NCBI GenBank assembly: GCA_036500345.1
Contig: DASYCE010000008.1
Span: forward strand, 86,176 to 150,175
Source of the DNA: Gemmatimonadales bacterium
GTDB lineage: Bacteria; Gemmatimonadota; Gemmatimonadetes; Gemmatimonadales; GWC2-71-9
DNA: 64,000 nucleotides
Direction: 5' to 3'
Below are positions 51,595 to 61,154 of this stretch, piece by piece; the stretch's first letter is position 1; each line of letters starts with the position of its first letter. A program made the translations under genes and the position numbers. Below the pieces are notes generated by a model that was not told the DNA's origin, did not search any database, and worked only from the letters and a program-made list of their open reading frames with translations.

Positions 51595-54500
51595 ATGACG
51601 GGATTTCCACCGGAAGTTATTAACGGATTTGCAAGAGGGGTGTCCGGCCTCTTTGCCCAGGCGGCGAAGGGCGAGGACAGCGCATCCCTCCGATTCGCGG
51701 CCCAACGGCCATATGAGCGAATTCTCGCAGGATTCTTGACGCCCGTGGACACTGACCTCTTGACCGGGCCGGGGCAAGTTCCTGACGATACCAATTACGA
51801 GCAGACGAACTTGGGATTTGAATGGTGCCTTCCGTTGGATCGTATCAAGCAAAGCGATCGATTGTTAGTCGGGGTCAGCTTGTCAGGATATGTACGATCA
51901 CTTCCAAGTTTCGCCGAAGCAAGTCAGGACGCAAGGTTCCGGCAAGGCGCGTGGAGGGTTGGTGAGTGTTGGCAGAGAGTTTCGCTGTCCGACGTCGACG
52001 CTCCGGCGCTGAAAGCGGAAATTGACGTTGCGGGGCTGGTGAAGGCGGGCCTCGTGGAGATTGACCTGTCGGATCAGCTGGTCGCAGCGTGGCGGGCTCG
52101 CGCCGCGAGCATCGGAGGGCTTTATCCGGGGCGCGTCCCGCTCGATCTTCATCCACCGGATATTGCTGACGAGGCGTCCTATCAAGCGTGGGTTAGTCAG
52201 TCTCTCGCGGGAAAAGCCGCCGCGGCTCCACTATGGCGACCCAAGCTGGACCTGCGGGTGTTTCCGTCTCCGACTGAGCACAACGCCGTCCGGGTCCTCT
52301 TGCGTGTTGTCAATTTGTCTGAACCAGCGACACAAACAAACTCGGCGTATTGGGATCCTCGCCTCTACTCGGTTGCGGTTGCTGCGACGATTCCCGCGCA
52401 CGCGCATCGCGACACCGAGTTTCGTATTCTCCCGGACAGCTACCGCTACAATCGAGCCGTGCCGCTGATCGGAATCAATTGTCAGCCGCGTATGACACGC
52501 TCGGCTACACTACTCCAGGTTCAGACGGAGGCCGTTCCGATCGTCGGCGGGCAGCGGCTGATGCCACGCGAGATTGTCGGTGGCGCACCGCTGTTCGCCG
52601 CACTGGCTCTAGCCGACTGCGGCCTTCCTACGCTGGAAGCAATCCAGGCGGACATGCGGGCGTATGATGCGAACGTGTGGCAACAAAAGGTCGAATCCTT
52701 TCCCGATGGCCGCGAGCGACAAGACGCGGAACGCGATCGCGAGCAGTTTCGAAGTGAGTTGCGATCGTTTGAGTCCGGCCTATCGCTCCTGCGGTTAGGT
52801 GGGGAGGTTGCGACTGCATTCCGGCTGATGAACGAAACGATGAGTCGGCTGGGGCGCGGGCGCCGGCGCACATTTGACCGGTGGCATCTATTCCAAATCG
52901 TCTATATCGTCGGGATGCTTCCGTCACTGATTGAGGGATCAGAGGAGTGGAAGGTAGGACAGGGAAGGCTGAACCTCCTTTGGTTTCCGGCAGGCGGAGG
53001 GAAGACTGAGGCATTCCTTGGGTTGATACTGTGGCAGGTGTTCCGCGACCGCCTGCGAGGGAAAGCGTTCGGGATCACCGCCTTCCTGCGCTATCCGCTT
53101 AGGCTGCTCACGTATCAGCAGCTACAACGTATCTGTCGCGCTTTAGGTAAGGCTGAGCTGGTGCGACGGGAGGCCGGGATCACCGGCGATCCATTCAGTG
53201 TCGGCTACCTGGTCGGCGAGACAACAACGCCAAATAGGATTTCGGATGAGCTTCACCAAAAGCTCCGATCCGGAGTTCCGGTTGACTGGCAACGGGTATT
53301 CGCGTGTCCCACATGTGATTCGCGCACCGTGTTGCTCCGATACAACGAATCCCTCCGACTGGTCGAACATTTCTGCGATGCTGCGGGATGTGCTGCGGGT
53401 AAGAAGCGCCTGCCGTTGTATATCTGTGATGATGACCTATATCGGTACTTGCCCACAGTGGTTGTCTCCACAGTCGATAAGCTCGCGGGCCTCGGCCAGA
53501 ATCGGCGCTTCGCACAACTGTTTGGTCGGATCGACATGTGTTGCCCGACGCATGGAGCAGCGTTTGGCGGAAGTAACGGGACGCTTTGCGAAGCCTCACG
53601 TGAGCTAGGTGCCGGACGGACGGCGGACACGTGTGGCGGCCTTCCTTTGCTGAAGAGCCCGTTCAAGCACCTCAGTCCTAGCTTGCACATTCAAGACGAG
53701 CTTCACTTGTTGAGGGAGGCGTTGGCAACATTCGACGCACATTACGAAACGGCCGCAATGGCAGTGCAGCGTGAGTTGTCTTCCAGCAAGAGTCATTGGA
53801 CACTCATCGGCTCGACGGCGACAATCGAGGGTTATCGCGAGCAAGCGAGACATCTGTACCTATCTGACGCGGTACGATTTCCAAGCCCAGGCCCGGAGGC
53901 GTACGAAAGTTTCTATTACACGGCCGATCCGACGCGTCTGGGTAGAATGTTTGTGGGGCTATTAGGTGTCGGCAGAACGCACACGCCGACAGTGGCGCGA
54001 ACGATTGGACTACTTCATACCCTCGTCGAACAGATTCGTGCCGATTGTTCGCGAGACCCCGACGCCGTACGCAGCAGGCTCGGCATGGCTAATGCGATGA
54101 CCCAAAATCTGATCGATCTCTGTTTTCACTACGAAGTTGTGCTGACTTATGTTCTTACCCGGAAGGGCGGGGATCAGGTTGGCGAGGCGATCGACTCGCG
54201 GGTGCGAAGCGAAATCGAGACCCTAGGGGGGGCGGAGCTCCGAGTTGAGTCATTCAACGGGAGCGTTGACATGCCACGGATGATCGGAACCATGGAGGAG
54301 ATCGAGGACAGTAGCCCGGATACTCCGCTGGGGGAACGGATTCGAGGCGTTGTTGCGACAAACATCATCAGCCACGGTGTAGACATCGACCGCTTCAACC
54401 TCATGGTGTTTGCGGGCCTGCCCAGGCAGTTTGCCGAGTACATCCAAGCGTCGGCCCGTGTTGGCAGGCAATTGCCGGGCATTGCGGTATTGGTCGTAAC

Positions 54501-54996
54501 CCCTCAGGCAGAGAGAGATCGAAGCGTTCTTGATCGGTTCGACAAGTGTCATGAGTATGTTGACCGCCTTGTCGAGCCGGTGCCAATCAACCGGTGGTCT
54601 GAGCCCGCGCTCGCTCTCACGCTACGGGGAGTGCTCGCGGCGTACTTGATGGGGGTGGCCTCTCATCGCTTGGGTCGCGAGGTGTACCTCGTTCGACACG
54701 TGCGCGACAACTTTGGCCAGCCGGGATACGAGGCTCTTTCCGAAGACGCCGTGCTTCGCTGGGTCGTGGAAGCGATCGGAGCGCAATCCGATGATGCGCC
54801 CCCAGGGTTCGCAGAGGCCGCTCGACTGTTGACTGCCCGACTGTACGGGGGGGTCACCGGTGCATCCGCCGACCATGATAAGCAACCGTTGAATTCTCAT
54901 TTGGAAGCGATGCGAAGCCTCCGTGATATCGACGAGCCGGGATATATCCGTCTGCCCAGTCAAGATGCGTCGGACCTGCGTAGGATGGGGATCTGA
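51595..54996 (+). CDS. drmA: DISARM helicase DrmA
   Basis: The protein has 1133 residues. A helicase core starts near residue 455: Walker A FPAGGGKTEAFLGL (about 464), motif Ia FLRYPLRLLTYQQLQR, DE box IQDELHLLREAL (about 700), motif III IGSTATIEGY (about 738), motif V VVATNIISHGVDIDRFN and motif VI IQASARVGRQ (about 950). The N-terminal 450 residues have no named domain. DrmA with DrmB forms the core complex that loads on phage DNA. It is 7 bp after the DrmE-like gene and 2 bp before drmB. Confidence 0.88.
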   Translation: MTGFPPEVINGFARGVSGLFAQAAKGEDSASLRFAAQRPYERILAGFLTPVDTDLLTGPGQVPDDTNYEQTNLGFEWCLPLDRIKQSDRLLVGVSLSGYVRSLPSFAEASQDARFRQGAWRVGECWQRVSLSDVDAPALKAEIDVAGLVKAGLVEIDLSDQLVAAWRARAASIGGLYPGRVPLDLHPPDIADEASYQAWVSQSLAGKAAAAPLWRPKLDLRVFPSPTEHNAVRVLLRVVNLSEPATQTNSAYWDPRLYSVAVAATIPAHAHRDTEFRILPDSYRYNRAVPLIGINCQPRMTRSATLLQVQTEAVPIVGGQRLMPREIVGGAPLFAALALADCGLPTLEAIQADMRAYDANVWQQKVESFPDGRERQDAERDREQFRSELRSFESGLSLLRLGGEVATAFRLMNETMSRLGRGRRRTFDRWHLFQIVYIVGMLPSLIEGSEEWKVGQGRLNLLWFPAGGGKTEAFLGLILWQVFRDRLRGKAFGITAFLRYPLRLLTYQQLQRICRALGKAELVRREAGITGDPFSVGYLVGETTTPNRISDELHQKLRSGVPVDWQRVFACPTCDSRTVLLRYNESLRLVEHFCDAAGCAAGKKRLPLYICDDDLYRYLPTVVVSTVDKLAGLGQNRRFAQLFGRIDMCCPTHGAAFGGSNGTLCEASRELGAGRTADTCGGLPLLKSPFKHLSPSLHIQDELHLLREALATFDAHYETAAMAVQRELSSSKSHWTLIGSTATIEGYREQARHLYLSDAVRFPSPGPEAYESFYYTADPTRLGRMFVGLLGVGRTHTPTVARTIGLLHTLVEQIRADCSRDPDAVRSRLGMANAMTQNLIDLCFHYEVVLTYVLTRKGGDQVGEAIDSRVRSEIETLGGAELRVESFNGSVDMPRMIGTMEEIEDSSPDTPLGERIRGVVATNIISHGVDIDRFNLMVFAGLPRQFAEYIQASARVGRQLPGIAVLVVTPQAERDRSVLDRFDKCHEYVDRLVEPVPINRWSEPALALTLRGVLAAYLMGVASHRLGREVYLVRHVRDNFGQPGYEALSEDAVLRWVVEAIGAQSDDAPPGFAEAARLLTARLYGGVTGASADHDKQPLNSHLEAMRSLRDIDEPGYIRLPSQDASDLRRMGI

Positions 54997-54998
54997 CT

Positions 54999-56945
54999 AT
55001 GACTACGCCACCTGTTGATATGGTGAGAAGCGTCTCGCAGCTCCTATACACATACTTACCCGATAAGACGGTTAACTGGGAGGATGGAGCCGGCATTGTT
55101 CGCCTCGGGGCGCCGCGGCTCGATAGCGCATGGCCCTTGTCGCGGGCTCGGTTCGTTTTGACGGAAGTAAGTGCATATCTCGATCGTTGGCGCCAGCGCG
55201 GCGGAGAAGTTGATCGGCGGTTTCCGCCAACTTCCTCGGTCGATCGATTCACAGTGGGAACGCCTCGGGGAATTGTGTCCGCATTGCTGGATACCGCTGT
55301 ATTCTGTCGTGTGTGCCACGGGTTCTTTCCCAAGAAGCCACGGCCTCACGGCAACCAGTTGATTTGTCCGTCTTGCAAGAGGCCGCAGACGTTGCGCCAA
55401 GTCGGATTCATTTTCGTTCACGGCTGCGGAGAAAGTGTGCCAATCGGAGATGCGATTCCGATTGAGAGCAAGAACCATCCAGGCACAATTTTTTGGGCGA
55501 AGACCAGGTGTCCGACCTGTCCGGACGGCGGAGTGCTCCGAATCGACGATCGAGCTGACCGCCTATCGGCCCTCAAGATTTCGTGCGAGCGCTGTAAGTC
55601 AATTGTTGTTGATCGGCTTCTGGCGCGCTGTCCTCGATGCTTTCCGCGGATTTTCAAAGAGGCGCAAGCGTCCGGACAGTCGGGAGGGCAGCTGGCGTTT
55701 CGCTCCGCAATGCGGATTACTCGACACTCGGCAAACAACGCATACTACCCTCATACAATTAATATTCTTCGCCTAGATCGACCGCTTGTCGTGCAGGGTT
55801 CCCCCGAACAGCGGTGGCTAGACTCGCTCTTGCCCCAAGATGAGCGTACGAGTCGAGTCGGCTCGGCTCAGACGATCAGCGAATTGGTTGAGCGACTTCG
55901 TGAGGGTGAGCGGGCCGGTGACCAGGCCGCCGTTGCAGCCGCTCATCTTGCCATCGCTGCGGCAGTGGCGCCACAAGCACCGAGTACCACGTCACAGGGC
56001 TATCAGGGCCCGGCCCTGTGCCCGGATGTTGTTCAATCTGTTCGCGAATGCGTCGCGTTGCTCTCTACTGTTCGGCGACATCCCGTCACGAACGTGGCAA
56101 CAGGCTTCGGAAACGCGATTCCCCTCGAAACCACTCGTCGGCTTGGACTTGGCCGAATCGATGTTGTCGCGGACCTCCCTGTCGTCTCTGCTGTTTTTGG
56201 GTATTCCCGTAGGTCCGCTGATCCGACCTATAAGGAGGAAAATGCGGCTGGGGACTTCGCGACAAGCATTCGACCGTTTCCCGTTCTTGATCAAGATGCG
56301 GCCAGAAGTCTCGGCAGCGCCCTAGGAGAAAACACCGTCCCAATTCTGGCGAGGGAGGCGTTACATGAGGGCATAGCGTTGTTTCTTGATCCCGCTGCTG
56401 TCATCAAGTGGCTTCAGGTCCAGGGAGTAACGCTGGTTGGCGATAGCTCTGAGGAACAGCTAGCTACACTGTTGGGACTGCTCGAGCCGGTTGATCGTTT
56501 GTATGACAACATTTGGGAACTTCCTGTCCGCAGGCTTGTATGGGGGCTGTTGCATAGCGTGTCCCACTGCGCCTTGAAGGCACTGAGCCGCGTAGCTGGC
56601 ATAGAGGCAACGGGCCTCGCTGAATACCTCTTCGTTCCACTTCTCGGAACTGTGGTGTATTCCACCGCGACAATGCAGCTCGGTGGAGTTCACACAGTCG
56701 CCAATCATCGGCTGAGCGAATTCCTCGACACAATACGGGAGGAAGCAGAACGATGTTTGTACGACCCTGATTGCCTTCACCGGGAGTCGGCTTGCCATGG
56801 CTGTATACACGTCCCTGAAATTGCCTGTCGGGCTTTCAATCATGGACTAGCCCGATCGTTCCTCGTCGGTGGCCGTTCGCCATGGGTTCCTGCCGCTGAT
56901 CAAACGAGGACCGTCGGGTTCTGGGAAGTCACGGCACCGGGATGA
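54999..56945 (+). CDS. drmB: DISARM protein DrmB (DUF1998)
   Basis: The protein has 648 residues. It has several zinc ribbons: CRVCHG and CPSCK (about 102-125), CPTC, CERC and CPRC (about 171-212). The C-terminal DUF1998 domain has LLHSVSHCALKALSRVAGIEATGLAEY and a final Cys cluster DPDCLHRESACHGCIHVPE with CRAFNHGLARSFLVGG. DrmB pairs with DrmA in all DISARM systems. Its stop overlaps the drmC ATG. Confidence 0.9.
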   Translation: MTTPPVDMVRSVSQLLYTYLPDKTVNWEDGAGIVRLGAPRLDSAWPLSRARFVLTEVSAYLDRWRQRGGEVDRRFPPTSSVDRFTVGTPRGIVSALLDTAVFCRVCHGFFPKKPRPHGNQLICPSCKRPQTLRQVGFIFVHGCGESVPIGDAIPIESKNHPGTIFWAKTRCPTCPDGGVLRIDDRADRLSALKISCERCKSIVVDRLLARCPRCFPRIFKEAQASGQSGGQLAFRSAMRITRHSANNAYYPHTINILRLDRPLVVQGSPEQRWLDSLLPQDERTSRVGSAQTISELVERLREGERAGDQAAVAAAHLAIAAAVAPQAPSTTSQGYQGPALCPDVVQSVRECVALLSTVRRHPVTNVATGFGNAIPLETTRRLGLGRIDVVADLPVVSAVFGYSRRSADPTYKEENAAGDFATSIRPFPVLDQDAARSLGSALGENTVPILAREALHEGIALFLDPAAVIKWLQVQGVTLVGDSSEEQLATLLGLLEPVDRLYDNIWELPVRRLVWGLLHSVSHCALKALSRVAGIEATGLAEYLFVPLLGTVVYSTATMQLGGVHTVANHRLSEFLDTIREEAERCLYDPDCLHRESACHGCIHVPEIACRAFNHGLARSFLVGGRSPWVPAADQTRTVGFWEVTAPG

Positions 56946-57805
56946 AATCGCGGCCCGTTGACGATGTGTGGTTCGAATATCACGATGCATGTTTGGCGCA
57001 TCCAACTGCTGTCGCGACGATTGAGCAAGCGCTGGCAGAATCCGAACAGCTCCAGATCTCCGTTCGAGAGATAGCCAGTCAGCTGGCTGGAACTGGCATT
57101 ACGTACGATCAGGTAGCGCGGACTCTCGCAGCGATAGGACGGCTCGGAGCACTGCTCCCAATCTCCGAGGCAAACTATCGTCGGATTCCAGACGCCGATG
57201 CGAAAACGCGGCCTGAGCGGCACGCGGCTGTGAGAGCTATTGGCTGGGCGACTCGCGACCTAGGTAGAGCCATCGAATGTGACTTACTCGTGGCGATGCC
57301 TGCTGACGCCGCGGGCTATGTTGGTTCGGACTTCAGTCGACACTTCTACGATCTTCGGACGACGGTAAGGACGCTTGTGGCGGAGGCGTCGAAACGGGTG
57401 ATACTCGCGGCGCCGTATTGGGATGAGCAAGTCGCATCAGACTTGGCGGACCTCCTAGAACGGCGCCTTCGAGCCGGAGTTAGAGTCGCCGTTCTTGCAC
57501 GGCGTCCCCAGGCAGGAACTACAAACGAGCGGGCCTTGGCGATCCTGCGCGCCGCTCTTGCCGACTCGCCAGGCTCCGAGGTCCGGATTCTGGAACGAGC
57601 ATCGAAGGTCGACCCGTTCGGCGCGTCAACGTTTCATTTCAAGGTCGCATGTGCGGACTCGCGCCGCGCCTATCTTGGCTCCGCCAATTTCAACACCGCT
57701 GGGCTCAATTCACGTTGGGAACTTGGCGTGCTCCTTGGGCCGAGAAACGCCGGCGTTCTTGCGCAGTGCCTCGAAGGGCTGTGGTCTGCGGCGTCGGCGC
57801 AATGA
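56942..57805 (+). CDS. drmC: DISARM phospholipase D-like protein DrmC
   Basis: The protein has 287 residues. An N-terminal helical part (to ~120) is followed by a PLD fold with one intact HKD motif near residue 231: HFKVACADSRRAYLGSANFNTAG. The first half-site (RVILAAPYWDEQVASDLADLL) lacks HKD, as is common in DrmC. The role may be nuclease or structural; DrmC was reported to be partly dispensable in the first DISARM study. Confidence 0.88.
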   Translation: MKSRPVDDVWFEYHDACLAHPTAVATIEQALAESEQLQISVREIASQLAGTGITYDQVARTLAAIGRLGALLPISEANYRRIPDADAKTRPERHAAVRAIGWATRDLGRAIECDLLVAMPADAAGYVGSDFSRHFYDLRTTVRTLVAEASKRVILAAPYWDEQVASDLADLLERRLRAGVRVAVLARRPQAGTTNERALAILRAALADSPGSEVRILERASKVDPFGASTFHFKVACADSRRAYLGSANFNTAGLNSRWELGVLLGPRNAGVLAQCLEGLWSAASAQ

Positions 57806-57817
57806 GCAGAGACGTCA

Positions 57818-59398
57818 ATGAAAGCTAACGGCACTCGGCGTGAGCGCGGAGCATATTATACGCCAGCATGGGTGGCGAACGCTCTCGCACTTTGGGCGAT
57901 CAGATCCCACCGTGACAAGGTTTTGGATCCAGCGGCGGGGAACGGCGATCTGCTTCTCGCGGCGGCCGATCGAATTGCAGCGCTGGGGGGCATTCCGACG
58001 ACGCAGTTGTTCGGGGCAGAGCTACATGGGCCGACTGTGAACCGCCTTAGGAAACGTCTTGCTGGCATCGCCTCGGCAACCAACCTTTTGCACGGCGATT
58101 TCTTCGCGGTCGCTGACGGATTGGGGAGTTGCGATGCAATCGTTGCGAATCCCCCTTACGTGCGTCATCATGACATTCCGGTTCGGCGAATGTCCAGTAT
58201 GCGTGCTTCCCTCAATGGGAATGCCCAAGTTGTCGAAGGCAAGGCGTCGGCCTGGGCTTACTTTGTCGCGCACGCTCCGACACTCCTGAGGGCTGGCGGT
58301 CGGGCGGCGTTTGTGCTCCCCGCCGAAGTGTTGAGCGCCGACTACTCAACGGCAATCGTCCAGTATCTCGCGACGAAGTTCAACAGCGTTCAGCTCGTCT
58401 ATTGCAATGGCGACGTATTTCCCCGACTGAATCAAAAGATTGTGCTGTGTCTTGCGGACGGCTACCGCGCCGACAAGCGTAGCGAATGTACCCCTCAGTG
58501 GACCCAGGTCGATGCGCGTGCGCCAACACGTCAGAGCGACATTGTGCCGTGGAGCACCGCGACATGGGGCGACGTGCCAGGCGGCTGGCGGTTGCCGCGA
58601 TTGCTCGCCTCTCCCGGGGCGATCAAATTGAACGAATTGCTTTCTCGACGCGCTGGGGTCAGGGTGCTCGGCGAAATCGCGTCCGTTGGAATTGGTTACG
58701 TGACTGGCGGCAACGAGTTCTTTCACCTCAGTGAATCCGACCGGCAGCGCCATGGCCTCCACGCGAGGCATCTCACGAAAGCGCTTCCGAGTTCAGGAGA
58801 TGCACGTGGGGCCAGTTTTGGGGAAAGCGACTGGGAGCATCTTAGGGCGAGCGGGCGGCCATGTTGGCTGCTCACACCGAAACACACTCGAGATGTGGCG
58901 GTACAGCGGATTCTTAGGAAAGGCCGGTTGGCGAAGGTGCACAGAGGCTATAAGTGCGAGAATCGTGAAAACTGGTGGAAGGTGCCGCTTAGGGCGCCCG
59001 CGCCGGCATTCATGGGGTACACTGGATCCATGCCGACAATCCGCGAGAATGGCGCAGGTGTGGCCGTCTCAAACTCACTCTTTGAATTGAGCGCCTTGGA
59101 GGACGTCTCCGCGCGCTCGCTAGCACTCGGCTCGATAACATCCGTATTCCAGCTAAGTGCCCTTTTGAACGCGCGTGTACTTGGGGGAGGGCTGAGGAAG
59201 CTAGAGCCGTCCGACGTGTCTCGGGCGAGTATCCCGGTCGCAGAAGTCACAAGCAAGGATTTTCGCCGTGTGGATGCTCTACTCAGAAGTGGGAATGCGA
59301 CGGCTGCACGCCTTTTGGCCGACCAAATTGTTTTGAAAGGGGCGCTTGGCTGGACTGACGCCGCTATCGCCGACCTCCAAGACGCAGGTAGAGATTAG
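57818..59398 (+). CDS. N6-adenine DNA methyltransferase of the DISARM operon
   Basis: The protein has 526 residues. It has a gamma-type N6-adenine methylase core: motif X GAYYTPAWVANALALWA, motif I VLDPAAGNGDLLLAA and catalytic motif IV IVANPPYVRHH (residues 111-114 NPPY). A target recognition half follows (GEIASVGIGYVTGGNEFFHL, later FMGYTGSMPTIRENGAG). In class 1 DISARM the methylase DrmMI is also adenine-specific, but it is usually encoded ahead of drmA. Here it is last. It should mark host DNA. Confidence 0.85.
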   Translation: MKANGTRRERGAYYTPAWVANALALWAIRSHRDKVLDPAAGNGDLLLAAADRIAALGGIPTTQLFGAELHGPTVNRLRKRLAGIASATNLLHGDFFAVADGLGSCDAIVANPPYVRHHDIPVRRMSSMRASLNGNAQVVEGKASAWAYFVAHAPTLLRAGGRAAFVLPAEVLSADYSTAIVQYLATKFNSVQLVYCNGDVFPRLNQKIVLCLADGYRADKRSECTPQWTQVDARAPTRQSDIVPWSTATWGDVPGGWRLPRLLASPGAIKLNELLSRRAGVRVLGEIASVGIGYVTGGNEFFHLSESDRQRHGLHARHLTKALPSSGDARGASFGESDWEHLRASGRPCWLLTPKHTRDVAVQRILRKGRLAKVHRGYKCENRENWWKVPLRAPAPAFMGYTGSMPTIRENGAGVAVSNSLFELSALEDVSARSLALGSITSVFQLSALLNARVLGGGLRKLEPSDVSRASIPVAEVTSKDFRRVDALLRSGNATAARLLADQIVLKGALGWTDAAIADLQDAGRD

Positions 59399-59420
59399 GA
59401 AGTGGGCCCGCTACGAATTC

Positions 59421-59897
59421 CTACCTCATCGCGGCTCGAATTCGTCCGCCAGTAAGCCGGACCAATCCGCGCTCTCGAACTGACGAAAGATCATATACGA
59501 ACCCCTGCCATCCCGCTCGCTTCGCGCCCGGGGACAGCGGTTTTCGAGGAATGAACATCTCTGGGTGCTGAAGATCGGCGGGTAGGTAATAGATCACGTA
59601 GTCGCGATTGCCAGCGAGTAGGACCAGAAACAACGGGAAATAGATGCCCATCTCCATCCGGGCTCGTTGGACGCTCCATGCAGCGCCAAGGACACGCGAT
59701 GGCACTCGTTCCGCGTCGGCGACGGTAGAGGTCTTCACTTGTGCCAAATACCCGCAAAAATCACATATCACGTCTGCACACTTGAAGTTGACCGGAAGCC
59801 GCTTCAAGCAGCTCGACCTCTTGCAATGCGGGCAGCTGCACCGAGTCGTGGTGAGGCGCTCGCCGAGTTCTCCCAAGTCTTGCTTCGCTGTGGCCAT
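59421..59897 (-). CDS. short DpnI-like PD-(D/Q)xK nuclease domain protein
   Basis: The protein has 158 residues. Two Cys pairs, CPHC and CDFC, surround the active-site strand CADVICDFCGYLAQVKT. Spacing D-x10-Q-x-K is the same as D-x10-E-x-K in DpnI. The C-terminal motif FIPRKPLSPGAKRAGWQGF followed by DLSSV matches DpnI's RKPLAPTARRAGW region. The winged-helix domain of DpnI is missing. DpnI cuts methylated GATC; here the Glu to Gln change, as in Mrr, may or may not keep activity. It is convergent with the methylase gene, 22 bp apart. Confidence 0.75.
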   Translation of the reverse strand: MATAKQDLGELGERLTTTRCSCPHCKRSSCLKRLPVNFKCADVICDFCGYLAQVKTSTVADAERVPSRVLGAAWSVQRARMEMGIYFPLFLVLLAGNRDYVIYYLPADLQHPEMFIPRKPLSPGAKRAGWQGFVYDLSSVRERGLVRLTGGRIRAAMR

Positions 59898-59945
59898 TTG
59901 TCGTCCTCGTAATATCGATCCCCATCGTCACAGTATCGGGCGGAG

Positions 59946-60624
59946 TCAAGAGCGACGGCACCGTGGGGCCGACGGAATGCGCAACGACCTTAACTCGGCC
60001 CCTGGTTGCGTGTCAGGGGGAGAATCGGCATCGATACCGTCGGTCCCTATGCCGGTGCGCCTTAGGGGAATTTCCTCACGTTCACATACAATCTGTAATG
60101 TCCGCACGGCCGCAGCAGGCATTCGATGACCCACAATTACACGACGGATCGCGGTAGGAATTGGGAACCATTCGAGCGGCGTTAGTAATCGGGCCTCCTG
60201 CTCATACGACCATTCGTTGTACTTGGAGGCCAGGATTTCGGTCGCCGCGACTTCCGGATCGAAGGGGCGGTCATGTTTACGTTAGCGAACACACCGCGAT
60301 AGGTGACCTGCTTAAGCTCTGGCAAGTCGGCCGGAAGGTCGATCTCAATCGCGAGGCCAGAGAACCCCGAAGCATAGTGCGCCCAGGGAAGGTGCGAATT
60401 GAAGGTCCTCGAAAACGCACAAATCCGAATACGCCTTTTGTGTTTGATGATTTCGGACACCTCGTCCGCTCGATCGCGAAGCTCGTTGCCTTGGAAGGAT
60501 GACGTGAACGCGCACTCCATCGGGTCGTTGAGGTCTGCCCAATCTGAGCAGTAAACTCTTCTTGATAGGATGATGTCGACCGCGAACGTAGTTGAGAGAT
60601 GGGTCGGAACTTAGACAATAGCAT
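59946..60624 (-). pseudogene. DUF2971 gene broken by two frameshifts
   Basis: Three frames in order give one DUF2971 protein. Starting at 60624, the N-terminus reads MLLSKFRPIS. After a shift near 60595 it continues VDIILSRRVYCSDWADLNDP, with ICAFSRTFNSHLPWAHYASG and EIDLPADL. After a second shift near 60265 (a run of four C) it reads PFDPEVAATEILASKYNEWS with YEQEARLL and ends at 59946. DUF2971 proteins are often found in defence islands. Either it is decayed or the sequence has two errors. Confidence 0.75.
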
Positions 60625-60677
60625 TGGCCGATTCCTTTGCCCCGATGCCGCCGTTTCCGGCGCAATGGTTTCGCGTG

Positions 60678-61154
60678 TCAGGCCTGTACTGCGAGGTACG
60701 CCGAGCGTATGGCGTCCAGGTTGCGGTCTCGGGCGAGTTCACAGGCGAGCCGCACCTCATAAAATGTGCGTGGGAATTCGAACCAACAGAATGCGGGCTC
60801 TATATCATCGAGCAAAGCGAAGTCTCCTGCCGCTTGACCGTACCGATACCAACCAGACGAGAATACCTCAAACGTGGTACCCCAAAGTCCAAAGTGTGTC
60901 ACAGTCAGGCAAGTCCCCCGCCGTCCGGCGTGGGCGATTGCAAACCCAAACCTGCCGTAGTCAAATTCGGATGACACTCGCGCCCCAATGTCGCGCAGAC
61001 ACGACGTTAGGGAGCGCCGTGCCTCCTGCTCGTCAACGAAGTTGGCGGCTGCTGCAGCGATTAGGAAGAGCTTAATGGTCCAGCCATCGAATGTATGAAC
61101 GCCAGCGAATTGTTCGCGCCGCGGTGCGACGTCAATGGACGATGGACTACTCAT
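60678..61154 (-). CDS. unknown protein downstream of SDR
   Basis: The protein has 158 residues from the ATG at 61154, which overlaps the SDR stop (ATGAGTAG). A hydrophobic helix (IKLFLIAAAAANFV) is followed by a beta-rich domain (SSEFDYGRFGFAIAHAGRRG, TCLTVTHFGLWGTTFEVFSSG, FCWFEFPRTFYEVRLACEL). I do not recognise the family. Translational coupling to the SDR suggests a joint role in a small-molecule or modification pathway. Confidence 0.65.
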   Translation of the reverse strand: MSSPSSIDVAPRREQFAGVHTFDGWTIKLFLIAAAAANFVDEQEARRSLTSCLRDIGARVSSEFDYGRFGFAIAHAGRRGTCLTVTHFGLWGTTFEVFSSGWYRYGQAAGDFALLDDIEPAFCWFEFPRTFYEVRLACELARDRNLDAIRSAYLAVQA

